Origin: Virgisporangium aliadipatigenens
Lineage (GTDB): Bacteria > Actinomycetota > Actinomycetes > Mycobacteriales > Micromonosporaceae
Assembly (NCBI RefSeq): GCF_016863615.1
Contig: NZ_BOPF01000036.1
Span: 58,558 to 122,557, forward strand
Direction of reading: 5' to 3'
DNA: 64,000 nt
In this document: positions 57,057-64,000 of the stretch, one piece after another
How positions within the stretch are numbered: position 1 is the first letter of the stretch
How the letters are laid out: every line of letters begins with the position of its first letter
Notes under the pieces: model-generated
What the model was told of the DNA's origin: nothing
Seen by the model: only the letters and a program-made list of their open reading frames with translations
The model's database searches: none
Position numbers and translations under genes: made by a program

Positions 57057-57901
57057 GACTTACCCGCAATCCACAGCGTGGCGAAGACCAGCGCCACCAT
57101 GCCCACCAGGAAAATCATCAAACCTTCGGAGACCGGGCCGAAGCGCTTCATGCCGAATCCGCCGGGATCCTTGTTCGCCTTGAGCGACTGGATGTACCCG
57201 ATGACGGCCAGCTTCTCCTCGGGGGTCAGCTGCGCGTCGCCGAAGACCGGCATGTTCTGCGGGCCGGTCAGCATCGCCGCGTAGATCTCGCGGTCGGATG
57301 CGTCGTTCAGCGACGGGGCGTACTTGCCGGAGGAGAGCGCACCACCGCCCAGGCCGAAGCCGTGGCAGGCGGAGCAGTTGATCCGGTACAGCTCACCGCC
57401 GCGCGAGATGGCCTTCTCGTCGGTGGCCCGCAGTTTCTGGCCCTTGGGGAGGGTCGGCCCGCCGCCGAGTTCCTGGATGTAGGCGCCGATCTGGGCGGCC
57501 TGCTCCCACGAGTAGTGCGGCGGCTTCTTCTGCGCCTGCGCCTCCTGGCGGGCCATCGGCATCCGGCCGGTGCCGACCTGGAACTCCACCGCCGCCGAAC
57601 CGGCACCGATGAGGCTCGGTCCGCGGTTCTCCACGCCCTGGGCGTTGGGGCCGTGGCAGCTGATGCAGGTGGTCTCGTAGAGCTGCTTGCCCTGCACCGC
57701 GTCCGCGGAAAGCGGCGGGGTGTCCTCGGCCTGAGACACGCCAGGGGCGAGAGCGGCGTACAGACCGCCGACGATCGTCAGCGCCGCGATCAGCCGCACC
57801 GTGGCTTCCAGCCGCCGGCGCCAACGACCGGGCGGCGTGAACGCCGGCACGGCGTCATCCGGGCGCACTGCCCGGCGTCGCCGACCCAGTTTCCAACTCA
57901 T
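57053..57901 (-). CDS. qcrC: Cytochrome bcc complex diheme cytochrome c subunit
   Basis: A 282-residue protein with an N-terminal anchor (about 35-53) and two c-type heme sites: CISCH (Cys79-His83) and CSACH (Cys176-His180). A C-terminal membrane helix (GLMIFLVGMVALVFATLWIAG) follows. The diheme form replaces soluble cytochrome c in actinobacteria and links the bcc complex directly to CtaC. The stop overlaps the qcrA start. Confidence 0.95.
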   Translation of the reverse strand: MSWKLGRRRRAVRPDDAVPAFTPPGRWRRRLEATVRLIAALTIVGGLYAALAPGVSQAEDTPPLSADAVQGKQLYETTCISCHGPNAQGVENRGPSLIGAGSAAVEFQVGTGRMPMARQEAQAQKKPPHYSWEQAAQIGAYIQELGGGPTLPKGQKLRATDEKAISRGGELYRINCSACHGFGLGGGALSSGKYAPSLNDASDREIYAAMLTGPQNMPVFGDAQLTPEEKLAVIGYIQSLKANKDPGGFGMKRFGPVSEGLMIFLVGMVALVFATLWIAGKS

Positions 57902-57922
57902 GGCCTCACCTTGTTGACGTGC

Positions 57923-57946
57923 CGAACCCCTGCAATACGGGGTTCG
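57923..57946. other. Inverted repeat between ctaE and qcrC
   Basis: Perfect 8-bp arms CGAACCCC / GGGGTTCG with an 8-nt loop, in the 90-nt gap before qcrC. It may be a processing or attenuation hairpin or a regulator site; there is no clear T-tail. Confidence 0.45.
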
Positions 57947-57991
57947 TGGTTATGACGAGGGACGGATGCGGTCTGTGACTCGGGCCGCCGA

Positions 57992-58612
57992 TCAACCGCC
58001 GATGAACGGCAGGATGTAGATCATGAAGAAGAGTGCGATCCACACGACGTCGACGAAGTGCCAGTAGTACGAGACGACGATCGCCGCGGTGGCCTGCGCC
58101 GGCGTGAACCGGCCCATGGTGGTGCGGATCATGTAGAAGACGAACGCGATCAGACCGCCCGTGACGTGCAGGCCGTGGAAGCCCGTGGTCAGGTAGAACA
58201 TCGACCCGAAACCGTCCGAGTTGATCTTCACGCCCTCGTGCGTCACCAGGTTGTAGTACTCGTTGACCTGGCCGCCGACGAAGATCGCACCCATCACGAA
58301 CGTCAGGAAGAACCACCTGCGCAGCGCGTGGACGTCGCCCCGCTCCGCGGCGAAGACGCCGATCTGGCACGTGACCGACGACGCGACCAGGATGATCGTG
58401 AACGTCAGCGCGTACGGCACATTGAGCTTCTCCGAGCCGGTCTCCCAGTAGCCCTTGCCGACCTCTGAGGCGCGGATGGAGAAGAACATCGCGAACAGTG
58501 CCGCGAAGAACATGAGCTCGCTCGACAGCCAGACGATCGTGCCGACGCTGACCATGTTGGGCCGGGTCAACGAGTGGATCTGGCTCTTGGCGATGGCTGG
58601 GGCCGCTGTCAC
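57992..58612 (-). CDS. ctaE: Cytochrome c oxidase subunit III
   Basis: A 206-residue, five-helix subunit with the class signatures [24 protein letters not shown] and [12 protein letters not shown]. The last helix ends [17 protein letters not shown] at 58612 preferred: it begins [13 protein letters not shown], where family similarity starts, although the upstream TTG at 58636 is also in frame. It is the first gene of the ctaE-qcrCAB operon, divergent from ctaG. Confidence 0.94.
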   Translation of the reverse strand: MTAAPAIAKSQIHSLTRPNMVSVGTIVWLSSELMFFAALFAMFFSIRASEVGKGYWETGSEKLNVPYALTFTIILVASSVTCQIGVFAAERGDVHALRRWFFLTFVMGAIFVGGQVNEYYNLVTHEGVKINSDGFGSMFYLTTGFHGLHVTGGLIAFVFYMIRTTMGRFTPAQATAAIVVSYYWHFVDVVWIALFFMIYILPFIGG

Positions 58613-58710
58613 GCCGTCATTATTGCCTCTGATCAAACGCGCCGGGTCACGGGGGCGGATGTCAAGGGGCAGTGGTCACCGGATATCCGTTCGGGCATAG
58701 CCTGGAGGCC

Positions 58711-59628
58711 ATGTCCACACCCTGGACTTACCCCCCGCTGGCCCACGGCGGCGAGCTCGGACCGCCCGACGCGGCGACGCTCCTGCGGCCCAATCCGGAA
58801 TCGTGGCTGGCGCTCGCCGTTCTCGCCGCGGCGGCGCTGTACCTGTACGCCGTCTACGTGCTGCGCGCCCGCGGCGACCGGTGGCCGGTGGGGCGCACGA
58901 TCGCGTTCCTGCTGCCCGGGCTCGGTTCGATCGTCACGGTGACGCTGACCGGCGTCGCGGGCTACGACACCACGCTGCTCAGCGTCCACATGGTGCAGCA
59001 CATGGTGCTGTCGATGGTGGCGCCGATCTTCCTGGCCCTCGGGGCACCCGTGACGCTGGCGCTGCGCGTGCTGCCGCAGCGGCCGCGCGGCGTGCTGCTC
59101 GCCGTGGTGCACAGCCGGGTCGCCCGGGTGCTGGCGCACCCGCTGGTGGCGTTCGCGTTCTTCACGGCGACGCCGTTCGTCCTGTACTTCTCGGGGCTGT
59201 ACGAGCTGACCCTGCGCCACGAGTTCGCCCACGAACTGGCGCACGCCCACTTCATCGCCGTCGGGTGCCTGTTCTTCTGGCCGCTGGTCGGGGTGGACCC
59301 GCTGCCGGGCCGCTGGCCCTACCCGGGGCGGGCGCTGCTGATGGTGCTCTCGACGCCGATCCACGCCGTTCTCGGGCTGACCATCATGCAGAGCGCCACG
59401 CTGCTCGGCGGCGACTGGTACCCGAGCCTCGGGCTGGAGTGGGCCGACCACTTCGCCGACCAGAAGCTCGCCGGCGGCATCCTGTGGGCCGGCGGGGAAG
59501 CGGTCAGCGTCATCATGCTCGCGGTGCTGGTGGTGCAGTGGATGAAGGCGTCCGAACGCGAGGCCCGGCGGATCGACCGGCAGCTCGATCGGGAAGAAGC
59601 GCAGGCGGTAGGATCCGCTGCGGACTAA
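58711..59628 (+). CDS. ctaG: Cytochrome c oxidase assembly protein, caa3/CtaG family
   Basis: A 305-residue membrane protein with seven helices. His-rich motifs expected for copper handling are SVHMVQHMVLSM and RHEFAHELAHAHFIAVGC. The family inserts copper into the oxidase. The ATG gives MSTPWTYPPLAHGGELG, with the first helix following. It is divergent from ctaE, supporting a role in oxidase assembly. Confidence 0.9.
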   Translation: MSTPWTYPPLAHGGELGPPDAATLLRPNPESWLALAVLAAAALYLYAVYVLRARGDRWPVGRTIAFLLPGLGSIVTVTLTGVAGYDTTLLSVHMVQHMVLSMVAPIFLALGAPVTLALRVLPQRPRGVLLAVVHSRVARVLAHPLVAFAFFTATPFVLYFSGLYELTLRHEFAHELAHAHFIAVGCLFFWPLVGVDPLPGRWPYPGRALLMVLSTPIHAVLGLTIMQSATLLGGDWYPSLGLEWADHFADQKLAGGILWAGGEAVSVIMLAVLVVQWMKASEREARRIDRQLDREEAQAVGSAAD

Positions 59629-59647
59629 ACAAGGAGCGACAACGCCG

Positions 59648-60049
59648 ATGACACAGACGGTCCTGCTCTACAGCGACGATCCGCAGGTGCGCGAGCGGAT
59701 GCGGCTGGCCATCGGGCCGCGCCCGGCCGCCGACCTGCCCGTCGAGTTCGTGGAGTCCGCCACCTACGACGAGACCGTCCGGCTGGTCGACGAGTTCGAC
59801 GTCGACCTGCTCGTGCTCGACGGCGAGGCGACCCCGGCCGGTGGGCTCGGCATCGCCCGCCAGATCAAGGACGAGATCGACGACTGCCCGCCCGCCTGCG
59901 TGGTGATCGCGCGGGCGGCCGACCGGTGGCTCGCCGCCTACGCCCGCGTCGACGCGACGCTGGTGCACCCGCTCGACCCGGTGCAGACCGCGCAGACCGT
60001 CTCCACGCTCCTGCGCCAGCGCGCCGACGGCCTTCCCGTCAACCGCTGA
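59648..60049 (+). CDS. Atypical receiver-domain (pseudo-response regulator) protein
   Basis: A 133-residue single domain with the fold pattern of a CheY-like receiver: acidic start LLYSDDP (Asp10/Asp11), candidate phosphorylated Asp58 in [13 protein letters not shown] and the signature [10 protein letters not shown]. The conserved Lys of receivers is replaced by His107 before Pro108, so normal phosphorylation chemistry is doubtful. No kinase or output domain is nearby. It lies between ctaG and trpD, 28 nt before trpD. Confidence 0.8.
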   Translation: MTQTVLLYSDDPQVRERMRLAIGPRPAADLPVEFVESATYDETVRLVDEFDVDLLVLDGEATPAGGLGIARQIKDEIDDCPPACVVIARAADRWLAAYARVDATLVHPLDPVQTAQTVSTLLRQRADGLPVNR

Positions 60050-60077
60050 TCTTCTCTCAACCCCCGGGAGGCCGCTC

Positions 60078-61136
60078 ATGAGCGCGAATCGGGACCGCAC
60101 CTGGCCCGACTTACTTTCCGCGCTACTGCGTCGCGAGGAACTGTCCACTGCGGACACCTCCTGGGCCATGGGCGAGATCATGGCCGGGGCCGCCACCCCC
60201 GTGCAGATCGCCGGCTTCATGACGGCGCTGCGCGCCAAGGGGGAGACCCCGGCCGAGCTGGGCGGTCTCGTGCGGGCCATGCTCGCGGCGGCGGAGCCGG
60301 TCGCCCTGCCGGAGGATGTGCGCACCTCGGCCGTCGACGTCGTGGGCACCGGCGGCGACCGGGCCAACACCGTCAACATCTCCACGATGGCCGCGATCGT
60401 CGTCGCCGGCGCCGGTGTCCCGGTCGTCAAGCACGGCAACCGCTCGGCCTCCTCGTCGTCCGGCACGGCGGATGTTCTGGAGGTGCTGGGGCTGCCGCTG
60501 AACCTCGGGCCGGAGCAGGTCGCCGCGTCCGTGACGAGCGTGGGCATCGGGTTCTGCTTCGCGCCCCGGTTCCACCCGGGGATGCGGCACGCCGGCGTGA
60601 CCCGTAAGGAGCTGGGCGTCCCGACGGCGTTCAACTTCCTGGGGCCGCTGACCAACCCGGCCCGGCCGACCGCGGGTGCCGTCGGCTGCGCCGATGCGCG
60701 CATGGCGCCGATCATGGCGGCCGTCTTCGCCGCCCGGGGCGACAGCGTGCTGGTGCTGCGCGGCGAGGACGGGCTCGACGAGTTCACCACGACGGCGCCG
60801 ACCCGCATCTGGGCCGTGCGCGACGGCGGGGTCACCGAGACGGTGCTGCACGCGGAGGAGTTCGGCATCGCGCCGGCGACCGCCGCCGACCTGCGCGGGG
60901 CCGACGCGGCGTTCAACGCGGACGTGGTGCGGCAGCTGCTGGCCGGCAAGGCCGGTCCGGTCCGGGACGCCGTGCTGCTCAACGCGGCCGCCGCGCTGGC
61001 CGCCCGGGCCGGGTTCGGCGACGACCTGAAGGGCGCCATCCGCGGCGGGCTGTCCAGGGCGGCCGCGGCGATCGACTCCGGTGCGGCGGCGGACCTGCTC
61101 GACCGCTGGATCGCGACGGCCAAGACCCTGGCGTAG
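60078..61136 (+). CDS. trpD: Anthranilate phosphoribosyltransferase
   Basis: A 352-residue enzyme of tryptophan synthesis that couples PRPP and anthranilate. The signature [13 protein letters not shown], the substrate loop [18 protein letters not shown] and the metal site [11 protein letters not shown] are present. ATG start with GGGAGG upstream. As in mycobacteria, trpD is separated from the rest of the pathway and sits by ctaE/ctaG. trpBA in the left half of the window is far away and separately controlled. Confidence 0.95.
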   Translation: MSANRDRTWPDLLSALLRREELSTADTSWAMGEIMAGAATPVQIAGFMTALRAKGETPAELGGLVRAMLAAAEPVALPEDVRTSAVDVVGTGGDRANTVNISTMAAIVVAGAGVPVVKHGNRSASSSSGTADVLEVLGLPLNLGPEQVAASVTSVGIGFCFAPRFHPGMRHAGVTRKELGVPTAFNFLGPLTNPARPTAGAVGCADARMAPIMAAVFAARGDSVLVLRGEDGLDEFTTTAPTRIWAVRDGGVTETVLHAEEFGIAPATAADLRGADAAFNADVVRQLLAGKAGPVRDAVLLNAAAALAARAGFGDDLKGAIRGGLSRAAAAIDSGAAADLLDRWIATAKTLA

Positions 61137-61140
61137 CGGG

Positions 61141-61965
61141 TCAGCGGGACTTGGCGAACTCCGCCACGCGAGCGGGGATCGCCGTGCCGGCACGCGCCCA
61201 GCGCATGTGATCCACCGGTACGCCGGCCCGCGCCTCGTCGAAGTGCTCGCGTTCGAGCGGGGCGGCACTCATCTTCGCCGCCGTGAAGTCGATCACCGGT
61301 GCGGGCGTCAGGTCGTCACCGGCCATGCTCAATGCCAGCACCGGGGTGGTCAGCTCGCGCAGGGCCCGTTCGGCGTCGGTGCCGTGGACCGGACGGAAGC
61401 GGCCGGTGCGCGCGGTGTACGCCCAGTCGCTCAGCACGCCCCGGGCCTGCCGCCCACCGAACCCCCACCCGGGCCAGTAGCCCACGACAGCGGCCGTCGC
61501 CGCGCTCCACAGGCTGAACCCCAGCAGCCCGAACCCGCGCCGCGCCCCGTAGCCCTCGCGCCAATAGGGGACGCCGACGGCGATCAGCGCCAGGCCGACC
61601 ACGTTCGGCGGCCGGTGCACGGCGGTGTGCAGCATCGCGAGTTGGCCGCCGAGCGAGTGGCCGGCGAGGACGACCGGCCGGCCGTCGAGGCGTTCGACCA
61701 GCGCGCCGACGTCGGCGGTCAGCTCCGCGTACCCGTAGCGGGTGCGGCGGCCGGGTATCGGCGTGCTCGCGCCGTTGCCCCGCAGGTCGGCCACGGTGAC
61801 CGCGAGCCCGTGCTCGGCGAGCGCCGTCGCGAACGGCCGGTAGTAGCGGGCCGGTACGCCCATCGCCGGCAGGAAGAGCACCGCGGGATCGGTGCTTTCC
61901 CGCGAATACACGTGTAACGCCAGCCGGTCCGTGCCACGGTCGACGTACTCGAGGGTGGGCTCCAC
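61141..61965 (-). CDS. Alpha/beta hydrolase
   Basis: A 274-residue serine-hydrolase fold. The nucleophile elbow is LAGHSLGGQLAML with Ser104, and the oxyanion strand is LFLPAMGVPARYYRP. Candidate Asp (LALSMAGDDLTPAPV) and His (HMRWAR) are in the expected order. It resembles non-haem haloperoxidase-like or lysophospholipase types (YdjP/Pcp-like). The substrate is unknown. Convergent with trpD; divergent from the S9 peptidase. Confidence 0.87.
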   Translation of the reverse strand: MEPTLEYVDRGTDRLALHVYSRESTDPAVLFLPAMGVPARYYRPFATALAEHGLAVTVADLRGNGASTPIPGRRTRYGYAELTADVGALVERLDGRPVVLAGHSLGGQLAMLHTAVHRPPNVVGLALIAVGVPYWREGYGARRGFGLLGFSLWSAATAAVVGYWPGWGFGGRQARGVLSDWAYTARTGRFRPVHGTDAERALRELTTPVLALSMAGDDLTPAPVIDFTAAKMSAAPLEREHFDEARAGVPVDHMRWARAGTAIPARVAEFAKSR

Positions 61966-62036
61966 GGCAGCAGCGTAAAGATTGTCGGGTCACACAAGGG
62001 GGCCGCGAACCGCGCCGACATGAGAGGTTCGACACC

Positions 62037-63920
62037 ATGAAACCTGCCGATATTGCCCAGCAACGCGTTCCCGGGCATCCGACGCTCAGCCCGGACGGAC
62101 GCTTCGTGGTGGTGGCCGTGACCCGGCCGGACCTCGACGCCGACGAGTACACCGGACAGCTGTGGATCGCGCCGGTCGACGGCTCCGCGCCGCCGCGCCG
62201 CCTCACCCAGGGCTGGAAGGACGGCGCCCCGCTCTTCTCGCCGGACGGGCGTTGGCTCGCGTTCCACCGTTCGATCAAGGACGCGAAGGGTCCGGAGGGC
62301 AAACCGCAACTGTGGGTCCTGCCGGTGGACGGCGGGGAGCCGCGGCGACTGACGTCGCACCCGATCGGTGTGGACGAGGCGGTGTGGAGCCCCGACTCGA
62401 CGCGACTCGCCTATACGGCGCGGATCCCGGAGGAGGGCCGCTACGGGACGGCGGAGGGGGTCGGTGCGGAGGCCGAGCCGCCCCGCCGGATCACCAAGCT
62501 CTGGTACCGCGTCGACAACCTGGGCTTCCTCAACGACCGGCCGCGCAGCGTGTTCGTGATCGACGCGCTGACCGAGGGCGCCGAGCCGGTGCAGGTGACC
62601 GACGGGCCGTACGACGACGCCGACGTGGACTGGTCACCCACCGGCGACCTGCTGGCGTTCGCCTCGTCGCGGCACGAGACCTGGGGCGACGACCTGGTCG
62701 TCGACATCTGGGTGTGCAACGTGGACGGTTCGGGGCTGCGGGCGCTGACCGACGGCACCCTCTCCGCCTGGCGGCCGCGCTTCACCCCGGACGGCGGCAC
62801 GGTCGTCTTCGCCGGGTCGCCGGCGTCCCCGCCGATCATCAACGCGGAGTCCGTGCACTCGGTGCCGGTCGCCGGCGGTCCCCGCACGCTGCTCAGCGAC
62901 CCCGAACGGCACACCCTCGCGCACGGCACCGGGCGCGCGACGCCGTACGAGGACGGCGTGATCATGTCGAACGAGGCGCGCGGCGCCGTGGAACTGGTGC
63001 TCCTGCCCTACGACGGCGGCGAGCCGAAGGTGCTGCTGGGCGGGCGGCGGCAGGTGATCGGGTACGACCGGCGCGGGGACACACTCGTGTACACCGCCGC
63101 CGACGAGGGCACCTGGGGCGAGCTGTACGCCGGCGACAAGCAGCTCTCCACCTGGAACGACACCACCGGCGCACGCCCCCTGACCGAGGTCGACGCGACG
63201 GCCCCCGACGGGTACCCGGTGCACGGCTGGGTGGTCCGGCCGGAGGGCCCCGGCCCGCACCCGGTGCTGCTGATGATCCACGGCGGCCCGTTCGCGCAGT
63301 ACGGCTGGGGGCGTTTCGACGAGGCGCAGGTGTACGCCGGGGCCGGCTACGCGGTGGTGATGGGCAACCCGCGCGGCTCCTCGGGATACGGGCAGGAGCA
63401 CGGCCGCGCCGTCATCGGCGACGTCGGCGCCGTCTCCGAACGCGATCTCGTCGCGCTGCTCGACGAGGCGCTGAAGGCCGACGACCTGGACGCCACGAGG
63501 GTCGGCGTGCTCGGCGGCTCCCACGGCGGGTTCATGACCACCTGGATGGCCGCGCACCAGGGCCACCGCTTCAAGGCGGCCATCTCCGAACGGGCCGTCA
63601 ACGCCACGGACAGCTTCGTCGGCGCCTCCGACATCGGCTGGTTCTTCTCGGACCAGCTGTGGACGAGCGACCCGTCGAAGAGCCCGTTGACGTACGCCGA
63701 CCGGATCGACATCCCGATGCTGATCATCCACTCGGAGCACGACTGGCGCTGCCCGGTCGAACAGGCGCAGCGGCTGTTCGTGGCGTTGAAGCTGCGCAAG
63801 GCCGACGTGGAGATGCTGCTCTTCCCCGGCGAGGGGCACGAACTGTCCCGCTCCGGCCGCCCGAAGCACCGGGTGGCGCGCTTCGACGCGATCCTGGAGT
63901 ACTTCGCGAAGCACGTGTGA
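62037..63920 (+). CDS. S9 family prolyl oligopeptidase-type peptidase
   Basis: A 627-residue, two-domain cytosolic peptidase. An N-terminal beta-propeller of WD40/TolB-like blades (PTLSPDGRFVVVA, PDGRWLAFHRSI, WSPTGDLLAFASS) leads to an alpha/beta hydrolase domain. The catalytic residues are Ser495 in GGSHGGFMTTW, Asp569 in HSEHDWRCPV and His601 in GEGHELSRSG. It matches the acylaminoacyl-peptidase/dipeptidyl-peptidase branch. No signal peptide. It is the last gene before the right-edge inverted repeat. Confidence 0.92.
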   Translation: MKPADIAQQRVPGHPTLSPDGRFVVVAVTRPDLDADEYTGQLWIAPVDGSAPPRRLTQGWKDGAPLFSPDGRWLAFHRSIKDAKGPEGKPQLWVLPVDGGEPRRLTSHPIGVDEAVWSPDSTRLAYTARIPEEGRYGTAEGVGAEAEPPRRITKLWYRVDNLGFLNDRPRSVFVIDALTEGAEPVQVTDGPYDDADVDWSPTGDLLAFASSRHETWGDDLVVDIWVCNVDGSGLRALTDGTLSAWRPRFTPDGGTVVFAGSPASPPIINAESVHSVPVAGGPRTLLSDPERHTLAHGTGRATPYEDGVIMSNEARGAVELVLLPYDGGEPKVLLGGRRQVIGYDRRGDTLVYTAADEGTWGELYAGDKQLSTWNDTTGARPLTEVDATAPDGYPVHGWVVRPEGPGPHPVLLMIHGGPFAQYGWGRFDEAQVYAGAGYAVVMGNPRGSSGYGQEHGRAVIGDVGAVSERDLVALLDEALKADDLDATRVGVLGGSHGGFMTTWMAAHQGHRFKAAISERAVNATDSFVGASDIGWFFSDQLWTSDPSKSPLTYADRIDIPMLIIHSEHDWRCPVEQAQRLFVALKLRKADVEMLLFPGEGHELSRSGRPKHRVARFDAILEYFAKHV

Positions 63921-63925
63921 TCCAC

Positions 63926-63994
63926 GATCTTGCAGTTGTGGCGCAGTCATAGCGGGCCGAATCAGGGCACGCCGGCCGCCACAACTGCAAGATC
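63926..63994. repeat. Long inverted repeat at the right edge
   Basis: Perfect 18-bp arms GATCTTGCAGTTGTGGCG / CGCCACAACTGCAAGATC separated by a 33-nt loop, starting 6 nt after the S9 peptidase stop. It lacks a T-tail. It resembles palindromic intergenic elements rather than a plain terminator, though it could end transcription of the peptidase gene. Confidence 0.75.
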
Positions 63995-64000
63995 GGCGGG

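Noticed and set aside
57923..57946. A tRNA-like or riboswitch-like structure in the ctaE-qcrC gap
   Set aside because: Only a simple 8-bp hairpin is present; no cloverleaf or aptamer motif could be built.

Overview
The window is very GC-rich actinobacterial DNA. Gene order and protein types point to a member of the Micromonosporaceae or a near relative. Evidence: GlnA with its adenylylation partner GlnE, lipA next to a DUF4191 gene, a CobU-CobT fusion, the two-lipoyl-domain actinobacterial SucB, and the adoK / erpA / ctaC-ctaF / ctaE-qcrCAB / trpD neighbourhood also known from mycobacteria. Genus-level assignment is inference. Coding density is high: no gap between genes exceeds about 270 bases, and no rRNA, tRNA, CRISPR, IS element or prophage was recognised.

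Left part (1-18 kb): a truncated WYL regulator, a class I amidotransferase, glnE and a membrane protein. Next comes a separately regulated trpB-trpA-gntR unit with two operator-like palindromes in front of it, facing a GNAT acetyltransferase. A secreted beta-propeller-like protein and a large secreted subtilase converge on a strong hairpin. glnA follows, with a GlnR-box-like array upstream, then an RDD protein and a tightly coupled tetR-thioesterase-P450 operon with its own palindromic operator.

Middle (18-45 kb): lipoate and 2-oxoacid dehydrogenase functions (lipA, lipB, sucB, lpdA), then pepA and gcvT. A cobalamin nucleotide-loop operon (cobU-cobT fusion, cobS, a DUF2891 gene) follows. After it come an M50 protease, an XRE-TPR regulator, an aldo/keto reductase, a WG-repeat protein, a two-permease ABC exporter, a DUF3043 protein, murA and nadA.

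Right part (45-64 kb): glycerate kinase, erpA, adoK, a thioredoxin plus DUF4395 pair, and cysteine desulfurase plus TusA. The aerobic respiratory chain follows: ctaC-ctaF, then ctaE-qcrC-qcrA-qcrB, with ctaG divergent. ctaD is not in the window. Secreted phospholipase A2 and Tat-exported carbonic anhydrase genes lie between the two respiratory blocks. A pseudo-receiver protein, trpD, an alpha/beta hydrolase and an S9 peptidase close the window.

Most of the content is core metabolism. The unusual signals are: a short repeat translated in frame inside the CobU domain; a roughly 75-bp element that follows the stop codons of two unrelated genes in the same orientation; a palindrome TCCAC(A/T)GTGGA that recurs in coding sequence with rare Thr codons; tandem GTTNTAGAAC operators at trpBA; and a long inverted repeat at the right edge.
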